Origin: a virus
Direction: 5' to 3' (one strand)
Virus record (IMG/VR): IMGVR_UViG_3300030107_001279
Span: 1-24,179 of that record
DNA length: 24,179 nt
In this document: positions 1 to 6,873 of the stretch, in pieces
Position numbering within the stretch: position 1 is the stretch's first letter
How the letters are laid out: each line of letters opens with the position of its first letter
Position numbers and translations under genes: made by a program
The notes under the pieces: model-generated
The model's database searches: none
Seen by the model: only the letters and a program-made list of their open reading frames with translations
What the model was told of the DNA's origin: nothing

Positions 1-629
1 CCTTGCTCACCGGATTCTTCAGTATCTGTAATAGCTCTACTTTGTATACCAACACCTAGTGCTTGAGTAAAGGATTGTTGGAATAATTGAGCACGATTAG
101 AATTTACATGCTCATTATCAATAGATTCAGCTATAAATACTGTAGCATCTACAACTACTGGAATATAAGCATCTCCTAAAAGAGTTACAGTAGTAGTTCC
201 GTCATATGTAGGAGGAGTCTGAGCGTATTCAATGTCTAAAACTTGACCAGTAGGAGCTTTAGGATATATAAAAAATTTATTAGGATTTCGTATATGCCTC
301 ATCCAGTTTTGCGTAGCAGCAGCATCATCATTCATCCATGTAGGATACGCCTGATCTAAAACTTCACGAGTAGTTTCTGTTATACCACTTCCGTTTTGAA
401 CAGAAAAAACTTCTATCATACGTATAGAATCTGAAGGAGCAGACTGTAGTACTTTATTTGCTTCACAAGTAACTGTACCTATATAAGCAAAAAGATCAGG
501 GCGCAACACAGCTATACGCTTTAACGCCTGGTTTGCAAAACTTAAAAGTATTGTGTCACTATAACGATAAGGAGTCGTTTCGTCTTGTATAATACGCCTT
601 ACTTCAGTAATGACATCATTTAAAATCAC
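1..629 (-). CDS. Tail/neck adaptor-like protein (partial, C-terminus cut by window)
   Basis: Open frame of 209 complete codons running off the left edge. It starts at a GTG (629-627) whose GTGA overlaps the TGA of the upstream 85-aa gene, so it is probably translated by coupling. The N-terminus (ILNDVITEVRRIIQDE, then a PYRYSD segment, then LLSFANQALKRIAVLRPDLF) has the helical pattern of phage neck/adaptor proteins, which attach the tail to the portal ring; I recall this group as DUF6682-like or 'phage adaptor protein'. Its place after the capsid genes fits the usual head-then-neck order. Recognition is from memory of the pattern. It could instead be another tail-tube-side connector protein. 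Confidence 0.7.
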   Translation of the reverse strand, partial: MILNDVITEVRRIIQDETTPYRYSDTILLSFANQALKRIAVLRPDLFAYIGTVTCEANKVLQSAPSDSIRMIEVFSVQNGSGITETTREVLDQAYPTWMNDDAAATQNWMRHIRNPNKFFIYPKAPTGQVLDIEYAQTPPTYDGTTTVTLLGDAYIPVVVDATVFIAESIDNEHVNSNRAQLFQQSFTQALGVGIQSRAITDTEESGEQ

Positions 630-883
630 TTAGGCAAACCTTTAGAAGCTTCTTCTTCAACTTCTTCTGTTACAGAACTTGGTGTTTCATCTTTAGTTTT
701 AAACTCATCTACAGTTAAGTCAATCTTAGATTTCCTACCTTTTTGTTTTTTAGGTATAAACTTTTCAGGAAATGCTTCCTCTTCTGTAACTTCTTTTGTT
801 CTAGGGTTTTCTGCTAAAATTTCGTTCCAGCCGTAGATTTCCCCGTCTACCATATTTTTTAACCAGCGTCTTTTTTCCGCCAT
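626..883 (-). CDS. Conserved-looking small protein, 85 aa, unknown function
   Basis: The product starts MAEKRRWLKN, followed by a Trp/Tyr-containing IYGWN motif, a TEEEAFPEKF stretch, a basic patch (KKQKGRKSK) and an acidic tail. I prefer the ATG at 883: GGAG lies six bases before it, whereas the in-frame ATG at 895 overlaps that Shine-Dalgarno sequence. Its stop overlaps the GTG of the adaptor gene (GTGA). The charged, low-complexity C-terminal half looks disordered. Similar short proteins sit between capsid and neck genes in other phages as I recall, but no function is known to me; a minor virion or assembly protein is a guess. Confidence 0.7.
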   Translation of the reverse strand: MAEKRRWLKNMVDGEIYGWNEILAENPRTKEVTEEEAFPEKFIPKKQKGRKSKIDLTVDEFKTKDETPSSVTEEVEEEASKGLPK

Positions 884-903
884 TTGAATCTCCATTAAAT
901 AAA

Positions 904-923
904 GGGGGGTTTTTACGCCCCCC
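904..923 (-). terminator. GC hairpin terminator after the capsid genes
   Basis: GGGGGG and CCCCCC form a six-pair stem around an 8-base loop (tttttacg). On the minus strand the stem is followed by TTTATTTAA and preceded by an A-run, so it may work in both directions. It lies just downstream of the decoration-like gene and upstream of the 85-aa gene. It could attenuate the very strong capsid transcript before the tail genes. The arm TACGCCCCCCTA nearly repeats the arm of the hairpin at 6788-6837. Confidence 0.65.
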
Positions 924-936
924 TAGTTTTTAATTG

Positions 937-1404
937 TTATGAACAATCAACAACAACTGCCCAAACTTTAATCTTTGCGGCATCAGTTACAGCACCAGAT
1001 ACACCGATAAGCATATCAATAGTATCTGCAGCTGCAAAGTAATGGCTTTGATTATCGCCATCTAAGCCGGCACCGTTTGATGAAGTGGTTCCTGTTGCAT
1101 TAGCATCACCACCATCAACAAACAAATCAACATCGCCACCGGTAAGACCGATATCAAATGTTGACGCTGCACCTTCAGCAGTTTGAGTTGTAGCACCAAC
1201 TGCCAGCACTAAAGTATTTGCTGGGATAGAAAGTACTTGCAGAGAATCACCTGCAGCAAGGGCGGTTGCACCTGCTGTAGCTCTGTCTGTTGTTATTTTG
1301 GCAAAGTCAAGAGTGACTTCCATATATCCGACTCTGTTAATGCCCTTAGCTGGATGTCCAGCTGAACCTTTATCAAAGCCGTGTGAGTCTGTATAAGCAG
1401 CCAT
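937..1404 (-). CDS. Putative capsid decoration / head accessory protein
   Basis: A 155-aa protein rich in Ala, Gly, Thr, Val and Asp, with hardly any Lys or Arg after the N-terminal 40 residues. The composition suggests an all-beta, extracellular-type fold. It has a good ribosome binding site (GGAGGG seven bases before the ATG). It directly follows the major capsid gene in transcription order and precedes a hairpin, the usual place for decoration (capsid-stabilising) proteins. No catalytic motif, signal peptide or membrane segment is seen. The assignment rests on position and composition, not on a recognised domain. A head fibre or minor structural protein is possible. Confidence 0.55.
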   Translation of the reverse strand: MAAYTDSHGFDKGSAGHPAKGINRVGYMEVTLDFAKITTDRATAGATALAAGDSLQVLSIPANTLVLAVGATTQTAEGAASTFDIGLTGGDVDLFVDGGDANATGTTSSNGAGLDGDNQSHYFAAADTIDMLIGVSGAVTDAAKIKVWAVVVDCS

Positions 1405-1418
1405 GTTCTAGCCCTCCT

Positions 1419-2324
1419 TTACGCTGTACACACAAGCGTGGCAAGAGCTTCAGGCTTAACGACTTTATAACCGTAAACTTGAAGACCACGAATGATGTTA
1501 CCAAAAGTTGTTTCAGACCTGATAGTTTCCATATTTGTCATCTGAGATGCAAATGTAAAACCCATACTATGTCCAGCTATAACGCTATACTCGCTTCCGC
1601 TCTTGTATAGATTGTGACTTACATATACTGTAAATCTGTCAATCATACCTAAGCGTCCGTTTCTCAATGGTGTACTTCCGTCACCAGTGATAGAAGCGTC
1701 TTTAAGATCAGATTGCTTAATTAAACCTGCTACCTTTGCAGGAATCACTAGGAAGCGATCCCCTTCAGGAGCATTAGCCTCATCAAGAACTGTGCCTAAA
1801 TCTACAATAGACCCAATTACATTAGTCTTTGTAAGTGCGACTGGAGAACTTGCCTCACCAAGGCCAATGTTACCAGAAATTCTTCCAGCAGCAGTTCCTT
1901 TGTTATCAGCAGATACATCAGTAAGCATATCAGTTAAGACACGAGTATCAATCTTGATCTTCATTCGCTCAGAAGCGTCTTTGGACCATTGATCCATCAT
2001 ATTAATGTCGGCCTGAACTTCGTCGACATCATCTTCGATACAAGCAAAATATTCACCTTTATCAATAATAAGCTGTAACTTTGCTTTATCTGGTTGTTCT
2101 ACGCTAAGTGTTTGGCCTTTAACGTAGGTTTGTATTGTGATTTCAGGAGTGGTTCGGATATTAACCGTATCACCCATATTTCTGATCTCACCTTCATAAG
2201 CTGTATTGGAAATTGCTGAGAGCACTGTTGCATCATAGAAATTTTCAATCAGCTTTCCTGACCAAATCTCAGGAATAAAGTTACCCGTATACTGCGGGTG
2301 ACCTGGAGATGTTGCATAAGCCAT
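1419..2324 (-). CDS. Major capsid protein
   Basis: A 301-aa protein. Its N-terminus (FIPEIWSGKLIENFYDATVLSAISN) and the following GDTVNIRTTPEITIQTY segment are typical of HK97-fold or P22-coat-like phage capsid proteins. The C-terminal part (FASQMTNMETIRSETTFGNIIRGLQVYGYKVV) matches the usual end of this class, with a conserved G-x-x-x-x-G-K-V-type strand. AAGGAG precedes the ATG by nine bases. The gene lies directly after the scaffold and before the decoration-like gene, the canonical order. Several hundred copies per virion are expected from the family. No N-terminal protease-cleaved delta domain is seen, in line with the separate scaffold gene. Confidence 0.9.
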   Translation of the reverse strand: MAYATSPGHPQYTGNFIPEIWSGKLIENFYDATVLSAISNTAYEGEIRNMGDTVNIRTTPEITIQTYVKGQTLSVEQPDKAKLQLIIDKGEYFACIEDDVDEVQADINMMDQWSKDASERMKIKIDTRVLTDMLTDVSADNKGTAAGRISGNIGLGEASSPVALTKTNVIGSIVDLGTVLDEANAPEGDRFLVIPAKVAGLIKQSDLKDASITGDGSTPLRNGRLGMIDRFTVYVSHNLYKSGSEYSVIAGHSMGFTFASQMTNMETIRSETTFGNIIRGLQVYGYKVVKPEALATLVCTA

Positions 2325-2355
2325 AGTTTATAACTCCTTATGTTATGCGGTTAGA

Positions 2356-3324
2356 TTAAGCATTTACGATACGTCCATCTGCTTGCGCAGCGAATATATC
2401 GCGTTCGATACGATCCCTCTCTTTTTCACGACCTTTGTATTTTCCAAGCTGAACATCTTTAAAAAATTGAGTAATGTCTGCTGGCGAATACTGCTGGCCT
2501 GGATTCATAGCAGGAGTACCGGTATTTCTACCTCTCTTTGGTGCTATCTGCTTATCCAATTCTTTGACAGGTTTCGCGGATTGAGCATTTGGCGAACCAT
2601 TTAAACTCTCCCAAGTAGTGAAAAAGTTAGAAACTCTAGCTGCGTCAAACTGCCTTTGTGCATCATCTAAATAAGATTGCCTACTAATTCCTGTAAGAGG
2701 ATCAGTTTGTAATAACCATGTTTGAAAATCTTGGTTACTATTGATCTCTTGCCATTTAGGAACAGCCTTATTTAACTCAGACCAGAAAATCTGCTCTTGA
2801 GAAGTTTTTGCATTTTTGGCGGCCTGTTCTACTTTAGGTAAAACATTAGATTGCAACTGATGTAATTTATTTTCTAACTCAGCTATTCTATTTTGTGCAG
2901 CAGCAGATTCTTCTTTAGATACTTTACGCATTACATCAATAGATTCACCATATTCGTCTATATCTGCTTGCGTTACTAATGAAGGTGGCTTAACAGGTTC
3001 AGCAGGTGGTGCAGATTTTGCAGCGTCCATAGAGGTAATTAACTGTTCCATCTGGTTCAACCTATTTGTAAGATTCTGATTGTTCGCTTTAAGTTGCGGC
3101 ACTTCAGCATTATACATTCCCTGTAAAGTTTTATACTTCTGCTCAAAACTTTCATCTTGAGTACCCGAGACTTGTTGCTCTTCTTGCTCAGGCTTAGTTG
3201 CTTGTTCAGGTGCACTGTCGGAACTATCAGAATTATCAGTAACTTCTTCTTCAGTTATATCTTTGTACAATTCTTGTACTTCCTCAGACTGCTTTTGAAC
3301 TTGCTTTGGTAAATTTTTTGCCAT
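2356..3324 (-). CDS. Capsid scaffolding protein
   Basis: A 322-aa protein with a very acidic, Ser/Glu/Gln-rich N-terminus (about residues 8-60), coiled-coil segments (about 60-100 and 135-175), and a charged, basic C-terminal stretch (KGREKERDRIERDIF). These are the hallmarks of phage scaffolds, which hold coat subunits in the procapsid and then leave. It lies between the portal/71-aa pair and the major capsid gene, the standard slot. An AGGAG precedes the ATG by about ten bases. No protease domain is visible. Confidence 0.85.
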   Translation of the reverse strand: MAKNLPKQVQKQSEEVQELYKDITEEEVTDNSDSSDSAPEQATKPEQEEQQVSGTQDESFEQKYKTLQGMYNAEVPQLKANNQNLTNRLNQMEQLITSMDAAKSAPPAEPVKPPSLVTQADIDEYGESIDVMRKVSKEESAAAQNRIAELENKLHQLQSNVLPKVEQAAKNAKTSQEQIFWSELNKAVPKWQEINSNQDFQTWLLQTDPLTGISRQSYLDDAQRQFDAARVSNFFTTWESLNGSPNAQSAKPVKELDKQIAPKRGRNTGTPAMNPGQQYSPADITQFFKDVQLGKYKGREKERDRIERDIFAAQADGRIVNA

Positions 3325-3366
3325 ATTTTAACGCTCCTTTTGGTATGCGTAATTAACCGGCTGTCA

Positions 3367-3582
3367 CTAGGACTTTGCCGAAATTGACGGGGCATCTCTT
3401 AATAATTTATGTAGCTCACTTAAAACTTGGCACCGCCCCTGTGCTAATGCCGTGTTCGTAGCAACATTTGGTAGCTGTTCTAACTCATGCATACGCCAGT
3501 TGTCAACCCATTCTTTAAGGATAGGATACTGGTGTATAGACGAAGCTAGAGCATGAATAACCTCCGGTTCAGGTTTTATCAT
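3367..3582 (-). CDS. Small helical protein between portal and scaffold, 71 aa
   Basis: The predicted protein is largely helical (PEVIHALASSIHQYPILKEW; later LAQGRCQVLSELHKLL), with no membrane segment. AGGAGG lies upstream, and the ATG overlaps the portal stop (ATGA, 3579-3582), so it is probably coupled to portal translation. Short ORFs of this kind between portal and scaffold genes occur in other phages as I recall. A role as a minor head or portal-assembly protein is inferred only from position. Confidence 0.7.
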   Translation of the reverse strand: MIKPEPEVIHALASSIHQYPILKEWVDNWRMHELEQLPNVATNTALAQGRCQVLSELHKLLRDAPSISAKS

Positions 3583-5651
3583 CCTTCACCTCCTGTTGCG
3601 CGGTTACTCACTAGGTTGGCGTCCATACCTCCTTGAGGGCTTCCGTCTGGTTGTCTAGGAGCAGGACCTTGTTGCCCGCCTTGTTGCTGCGCGGCAATCT
3701 TTTCTTGCATCCTATCTGTAACGGCTGCCTTCTCACGGGACGGTACAACGTCATCCACAGGCATTTGCAACCCTTTAGCCACTTCGCGTAATATAGCTGC
3801 GCGGCCATCCTTACCAATAATCTGCATATCCATATCATTGGCGGTTGCGTTAAGAAACTCAAGTCTACGCATATTAACTGTTTCTTTAATAGCTAAGTTA
3901 ATTGCGCCACGAGGTTGAACTTCAAGATCTCCCTTAATACTTTCATCCTCGTCATATCTCATATTATAAATAAACTGTCTAGTTACAATAGGTTTAGTTA
4001 TATCACTGTCTATATGCATAACTACCTGTCGTATACCTTTACCAGCAGAACCCATAAGCATAGACAATCCTGATGCAGTTCGTCCTGCCCCTTTAACATT
4101 CAAATCCCCATATACATATGCAGGTATACCTGAATGGTCGTCAGCAAGTTTACTAAACTTGTCATATACTGCCATTAATGTATTAGCGTTATCGTCAGGT
4201 TGAGTAAATCTAACAGCAGGTGAGCTGGATCCTAACGGGTCGTTCGTGACTTGCCAGATTTTCCACGGGTGGATTTGCGTAATGTCTTCGTTGGGCGGGA
4301 TTCTTTCCAAGTTAACTTCTGCTTGAGGTCCGCTAGATATCCCCATGTTATTAACCAAAGCCCTTGCAGAAGCATTACAAACTCCCTGCAAGTCTTCAAT
4401 AATCTCTGGAATACCCTTACCCCAAAATGCTCCAGGGCATTTAATAAACGATGTTTTAGCATATGGTTTTTCTCCTAATGGATCGTAATTTAAAAGAGCT
4501 TTAATAATATAATTACCCACAATCCATACACAGGCGTCATATTCACGAGCAGGATCGTCAACTTCTTCTTCAGTAAGCCCCCACTCAAGAAGCATAGCTC
4601 CACTAACTTTACCCCAAAACTCTAACGCATCAAATATTTCTGTAGGTCTTTGGTATCCGTGAAACTTACGCTCTTCATCATCTTTAGTCATTTCAACGTC
4701 TTCATTTATCCAGCTCTGCGCATTTCCTAATTCAAGAAGTCTACGTATAGCATCTTCATCATACCCTGGAACTCCTATAAGATCAGCAAGTTCCATACGA
4801 GTTAGAGGATGATGTTGAAATAAATAACCCTCATTAAGATTAGTTATACCTGGTTCAGGATATATTCTAAAAGGATCTACTCTTTCAAACTCAGGACCTA
4901 TAGTTTCATCAGCTTGTACAGAAGTAGTTCCTTCTTCTGTTATCCACCCTAATTTTCTTTGGCGTCGTACAATAGGTCCTTTTATAAAAGCAGAAGGATA
5001 AGTAACAAGGTCTGTAATAAAATCATTAAAAGATTCAGGCCAACCCCCCTGTACAAACTGGTCTTGAATCTTAAGTTTCATTCTAGACACACGATTCTGT
5101 GCAGCCTGTAGTATTCTAAACCTGTAATCCTGGTGAACCATTTCGCGTATTTCTGACATTTCTGTAGGAGAAGGTGCCTGTCCGTGCATCTGTATAAGCT
5201 GCATTACATTCTGAGCGTATATACCTTCTACTTCTTTAGACTGTTCAGGAGATAAATCAGGTATAGGTGTAGGCTCTAATTCCCAAGGTGGGCTACCAGT
5301 ATCCAACAATATATCACGTAGCCAGCTCTCTGCGGCCCGGCATTTAACTTCAGTTATCATCATATAAATGTCAGACCCACCTTGATCCTGTATATGTCTC
5401 AGTTTATCTGCTTCATATTCGCCATTACGCTGGCGCATAGCTTTAAGCATAATGTCTTCTATAGGTTTTTTAGCCTGTTGTGCCGCATCCCAGCATTCTC
5501 TAAGATATGAAGTTAACCCTTGGAAAAGAGGATCAGACTGACGTTCGTCCAGTTCTCTTTCAAGTTCAGCTTTCTTATCCTCCTCTACAAGAGTAGCGTT
5601 ATCAACAACACGTAGTATAGATAATCCTGCCACTAATTCCAATCCTTCCAT
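3579..5651 (-). CDS. Portal protein (head-tail connector)
   Basis: A 690-aa protein of the size of podovirus portals. Supporting features: an N-terminal helical region with LRECWDAAQQAKKPIEDIML; the RMKLKIQDQFVQGGWPESFNDFITD segment with an adjacent K-G-P; a PFRIYPEPG strand; a KCPGAFWGKGIPEIIEDLQ wing-like motif; GDLNVKGAGRTASGLSMLMGSAGKGI; and a Gln/Gly/Pro-rich C-terminus. The portal is a dodecameric ring through which DNA is packaged. The start is uncertain: the ATG at 5651 has only AAGAAG directly against it, and the frame overlaps the upstream gene by 19 bases. It follows terL, separated by three small structural genes. Confidence 0.88.
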   Translation of the reverse strand: MEGLELVAGLSILRVVDNATLVEEDKKAELERELDERQSDPLFQGLTSYLRECWDAAQQAKKPIEDIMLKAMRQRNGEYEADKLRHIQDQGGSDIYMMITEVKCRAAESWLRDILLDTGSPPWELEPTPIPDLSPEQSKEVEGIYAQNVMQLIQMHGQAPSPTEMSEIREMVHQDYRFRILQAAQNRVSRMKLKIQDQFVQGGWPESFNDFITDLVTYPSAFIKGPIVRRQRKLGWITEEGTTSVQADETIGPEFERVDPFRIYPEPGITNLNEGYLFQHHPLTRMELADLIGVPGYDEDAIRRLLELGNAQSWINEDVEMTKDDEERKFHGYQRPTEIFDALEFWGKVSGAMLLEWGLTEEEVDDPAREYDACVWIVGNYIIKALLNYDPLGEKPYAKTSFIKCPGAFWGKGIPEIIEDLQGVCNASARALVNNMGISSGPQAEVNLERIPPNEDITQIHPWKIWQVTNDPLGSSSPAVRFTQPDDNANTLMAVYDKFSKLADDHSGIPAYVYGDLNVKGAGRTASGLSMLMGSAGKGIRQVVMHIDSDITKPIVTRQFIYNMRYDEDESIKGDLEVQPRGAINLAIKETVNMRRLEFLNATANDMDMQIIGKDGRAAILREVAKGLQMPVDDVVPSREKAAVTDRMQEKIAAQQQGGQQGPAPRQPDGSPQGGMDANLVSNRATGGEG

Positions 5652-5902
5652 CTTCTTATATTTGCTTGGTTTCTTAAGTTTCTTTGTTGATTCCTAAACC
5701 TATTAAGTTTGCCAAGTTCATACCCTGCATAACCTGCTAAGCCTGATATCACACCAGCACCACCTGTTATAATAGTACCTAAATTATCACTTAAGAAGGG
5801 AAGAATTGTACCCAAATCTGCTGTCTGTATTTTTTTAGACGGAGGCTTGGGCTTATTTTTAAATACAGTAGGACCTTTAAATTTTATTTCTTTATAAGCC
5901 AT
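5633..5902 (-). CDS. Small structural-module protein with a glycine-rich hydrophobic segment
   Basis: An 89-aa protein with a Lys/Pro-rich N-terminus (KNKPKPPSKK), a hydrophobic glycine/alanine stretch at about residues 43-68 (IITGGAGVISGLAGYAGYELG), and an Arg/Asn-rich C-terminus. The middle looks like a small-residue membrane helix with GxxxG spacing. Its ATG overlaps the stop of the upstream lysine-rich gene (TAATG at 5902), and its end overlaps the portal start by 19 bases. A membrane-interacting or DNA-ejection-related virion protein is possible, but nothing identifies it. Confidence 0.65.
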   Translation of the reverse strand: MAYKEIKFKGPTVFKNKPKPPSKKIQTADLGTILPFLSDNLGTIITGGAGVISGLAGYAGYELGKLNRFRNQQRNLRNQANIRRWKDWN

Positions 5903-6603
5903 TATGCAAACTCGTTCTTTTTCTTTTTCTTTTTATTCCAATTTATAACGTTTTCTTGTTTGCTATACCAAGGTCTTTTTTTTGTTCCTCTACTTACTTC
6001 TTGTGGTATGTGTCCATAACCTGAATTAACCTTTTTCTTCTTTTTGTCAAACATTTGCATAGCCGCACCAATAACTGCTTGCCTTTTTGCTGCCAGGTTT
6101 CTTTTAGGTGTGTTCTTTTCAAAAGTTTCAGATTTCGGTCTTGTGTAACTACTATAAAGATTTTTAGCTGGCGCTATTTTAGTTTTAGATACTTTGACTT
6201 TTACCGGTATTGCTCCAGATGCCCCTGCTAAATTTCCTCTGGGCATCTGTTTTCCTGTTGTAACAATTTTAGATTTTCCGCCTTTACTAAACGTATTAAT
6301 TTTAGACTTTCCGTCTTTAGTAGGCGTAGTGCTAATTATAGTACCTCTAGGTCTGGTATCTGGAAGTTTAGCGGGGCGAACCTTTATAGACGGAATACTT
6401 TTAATAATTTTATTAGCTATGTCTAAAGTAGGAAAAAAAGAAAAACTAGACTTAGTTTGCTTTACTGGCTTGGGAGAAATATTAGCAGGTTTTGATTTAC
6501 GAGAAAACTGATTAAAACCTTGGTTAGCACCAGCTGATCGGCTAGTAGATTTACCAGTACTCCAGTTAGATTTTTTAGCTTGATAATAATTTTTTGGTGG
6601 CAT
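5902..6603 (-). CDS. Highly basic, lysine-rich low-complexity protein
   Basis: A 233-aa protein with a very high Lys/Ser/Pro content, few acidic residues, an internal GKSKI repeat (GKSKINTF and GKSKIVTT) and several lysine runs, including six consecutive lysines near the C-terminus. It is probably disordered and DNA- or RNA-binding. GGAGG lies before the ATG, which overlaps the stop of the 23-aa microgene (TAATG). Its place between terL and portal suggests a DNA-condensing or internal virion protein, but this is inferred from charge and context. The opposite-strand frame here is only a shadow. Confidence 0.75.
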   Translation of the reverse strand: MPPKNYYQAKKSNWSTGKSTSRSAGANQGFNQFSRKSKPANISPKPVKQTKSSFSFFPTLDIANKIIKSIPSIKVRPAKLPDTRPRGTIISTTPTKDGKSKINTFSKGGKSKIVTTGKQMPRGNLAGASGAIPVKVKVSKTKIAPAKNLYSSYTRPKSETFEKNTPKRNLAAKRQAVIGAAMQMFDKKKKKVNSGYGHIPQEVSRGTKKRPWYSKQENVINWNKKKKKKNEFA

Positions 6604-6751
6604 TACTTACCTCCGTTCTTTTTTTTCTTTGGTCTGCCTTTTTTGCTTCCGTATGTTCCTGGCCCTGATGGCATATCGCTACTCCTTTATTTAAGTTTAG
6701 ATTTAAAAACTTAGCTCTTTTTCCACTAAAATAAAAAGCTCTATAATTCAC
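6575..6751 (-). CDS. Possible GTG-start ORF overlapping the microprotein in another frame
   Basis: A 58-codon frame starting at GTG 6751, with an ideal GGAGG seven bases upstream. The first 26 residues (MNYRAFYFSGKRAKF...) lie in otherwise empty sequence. The rest runs out of frame through the 23-aa gene and into the lysine-rich gene. The ribosome site is better than that of many accepted genes here, but the product resembles nothing I know. It may be a leader that feeds ribosomes to the next cistron, or chance. Confidence 0.25.
   Translation of the reverse strand: MNYRAFYFSGKRAKFLNLNLNKGVAICHQGQEHTEAKKADQRKKRTEVSNATKKLLSS
6603..6674 (-). CDS. 23-residue AT-hook-like microprotein
   Basis: A short gene starting at ATG 6674, with GGAG seven bases upstream. 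It encodes 23 residues: N-terminus MPSGPGTYGS, then KKGRPKKKK and a GGK end. The GRP flanked by lysines is the core of an AT-hook, which binds the minor groove of AT-rich DNA. I recall similar MPxGPGTYGxxxGRP peptides from other phage structural modules. Its TAA overlaps the ATG of the lysine-rich protein (TAATG), so it may act as a leader peptide coupled to that gene, as a DNA-binding partner, or both. Confidence 0.65.
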   Translation of the reverse strand: MPSGPGTYGSKKGRPKKKKNGGK

Positions 6752-6780
6752 CTATACACCTCCATAAATACGTTGGCAAC

Positions 6781-6837
6781 AAAAAAATAGGGGGCGTAGG
6801 AGAATCATGCCTGATATATTTGTAGGTACGCCCCCTA
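6781..6837 (-). terminator. Intrinsic terminator downstream of terL
   Basis: A perfect 11-base inverted repeat (TAGGGGGCGTA at 6788-6798 and TACGCCCCCTA at 6827-6837) encloses a 28-base loop. On the minus strand it is followed at once by seven Ts. It separates terminase genes from the head genes. The loop is longer than usual for a terminator, so partial read-through or a regulatory role is possible. No separate promoter for the head genes is evident to me, so read-through from terL may be needed. Confidence 0.65.
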
Positions 6838-6873
6838 CTAAATTCCCACGGGAGTGTGAATATGTATAGTATA

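Noticed and set aside
6194-6511. Plus-strand hydrophobic frame opposite the lysine-rich gene
   Set aside because: Lysine codons read in reverse give Phe/Leu-rich text; this apparent membrane protein is an artefact of the basic gene.
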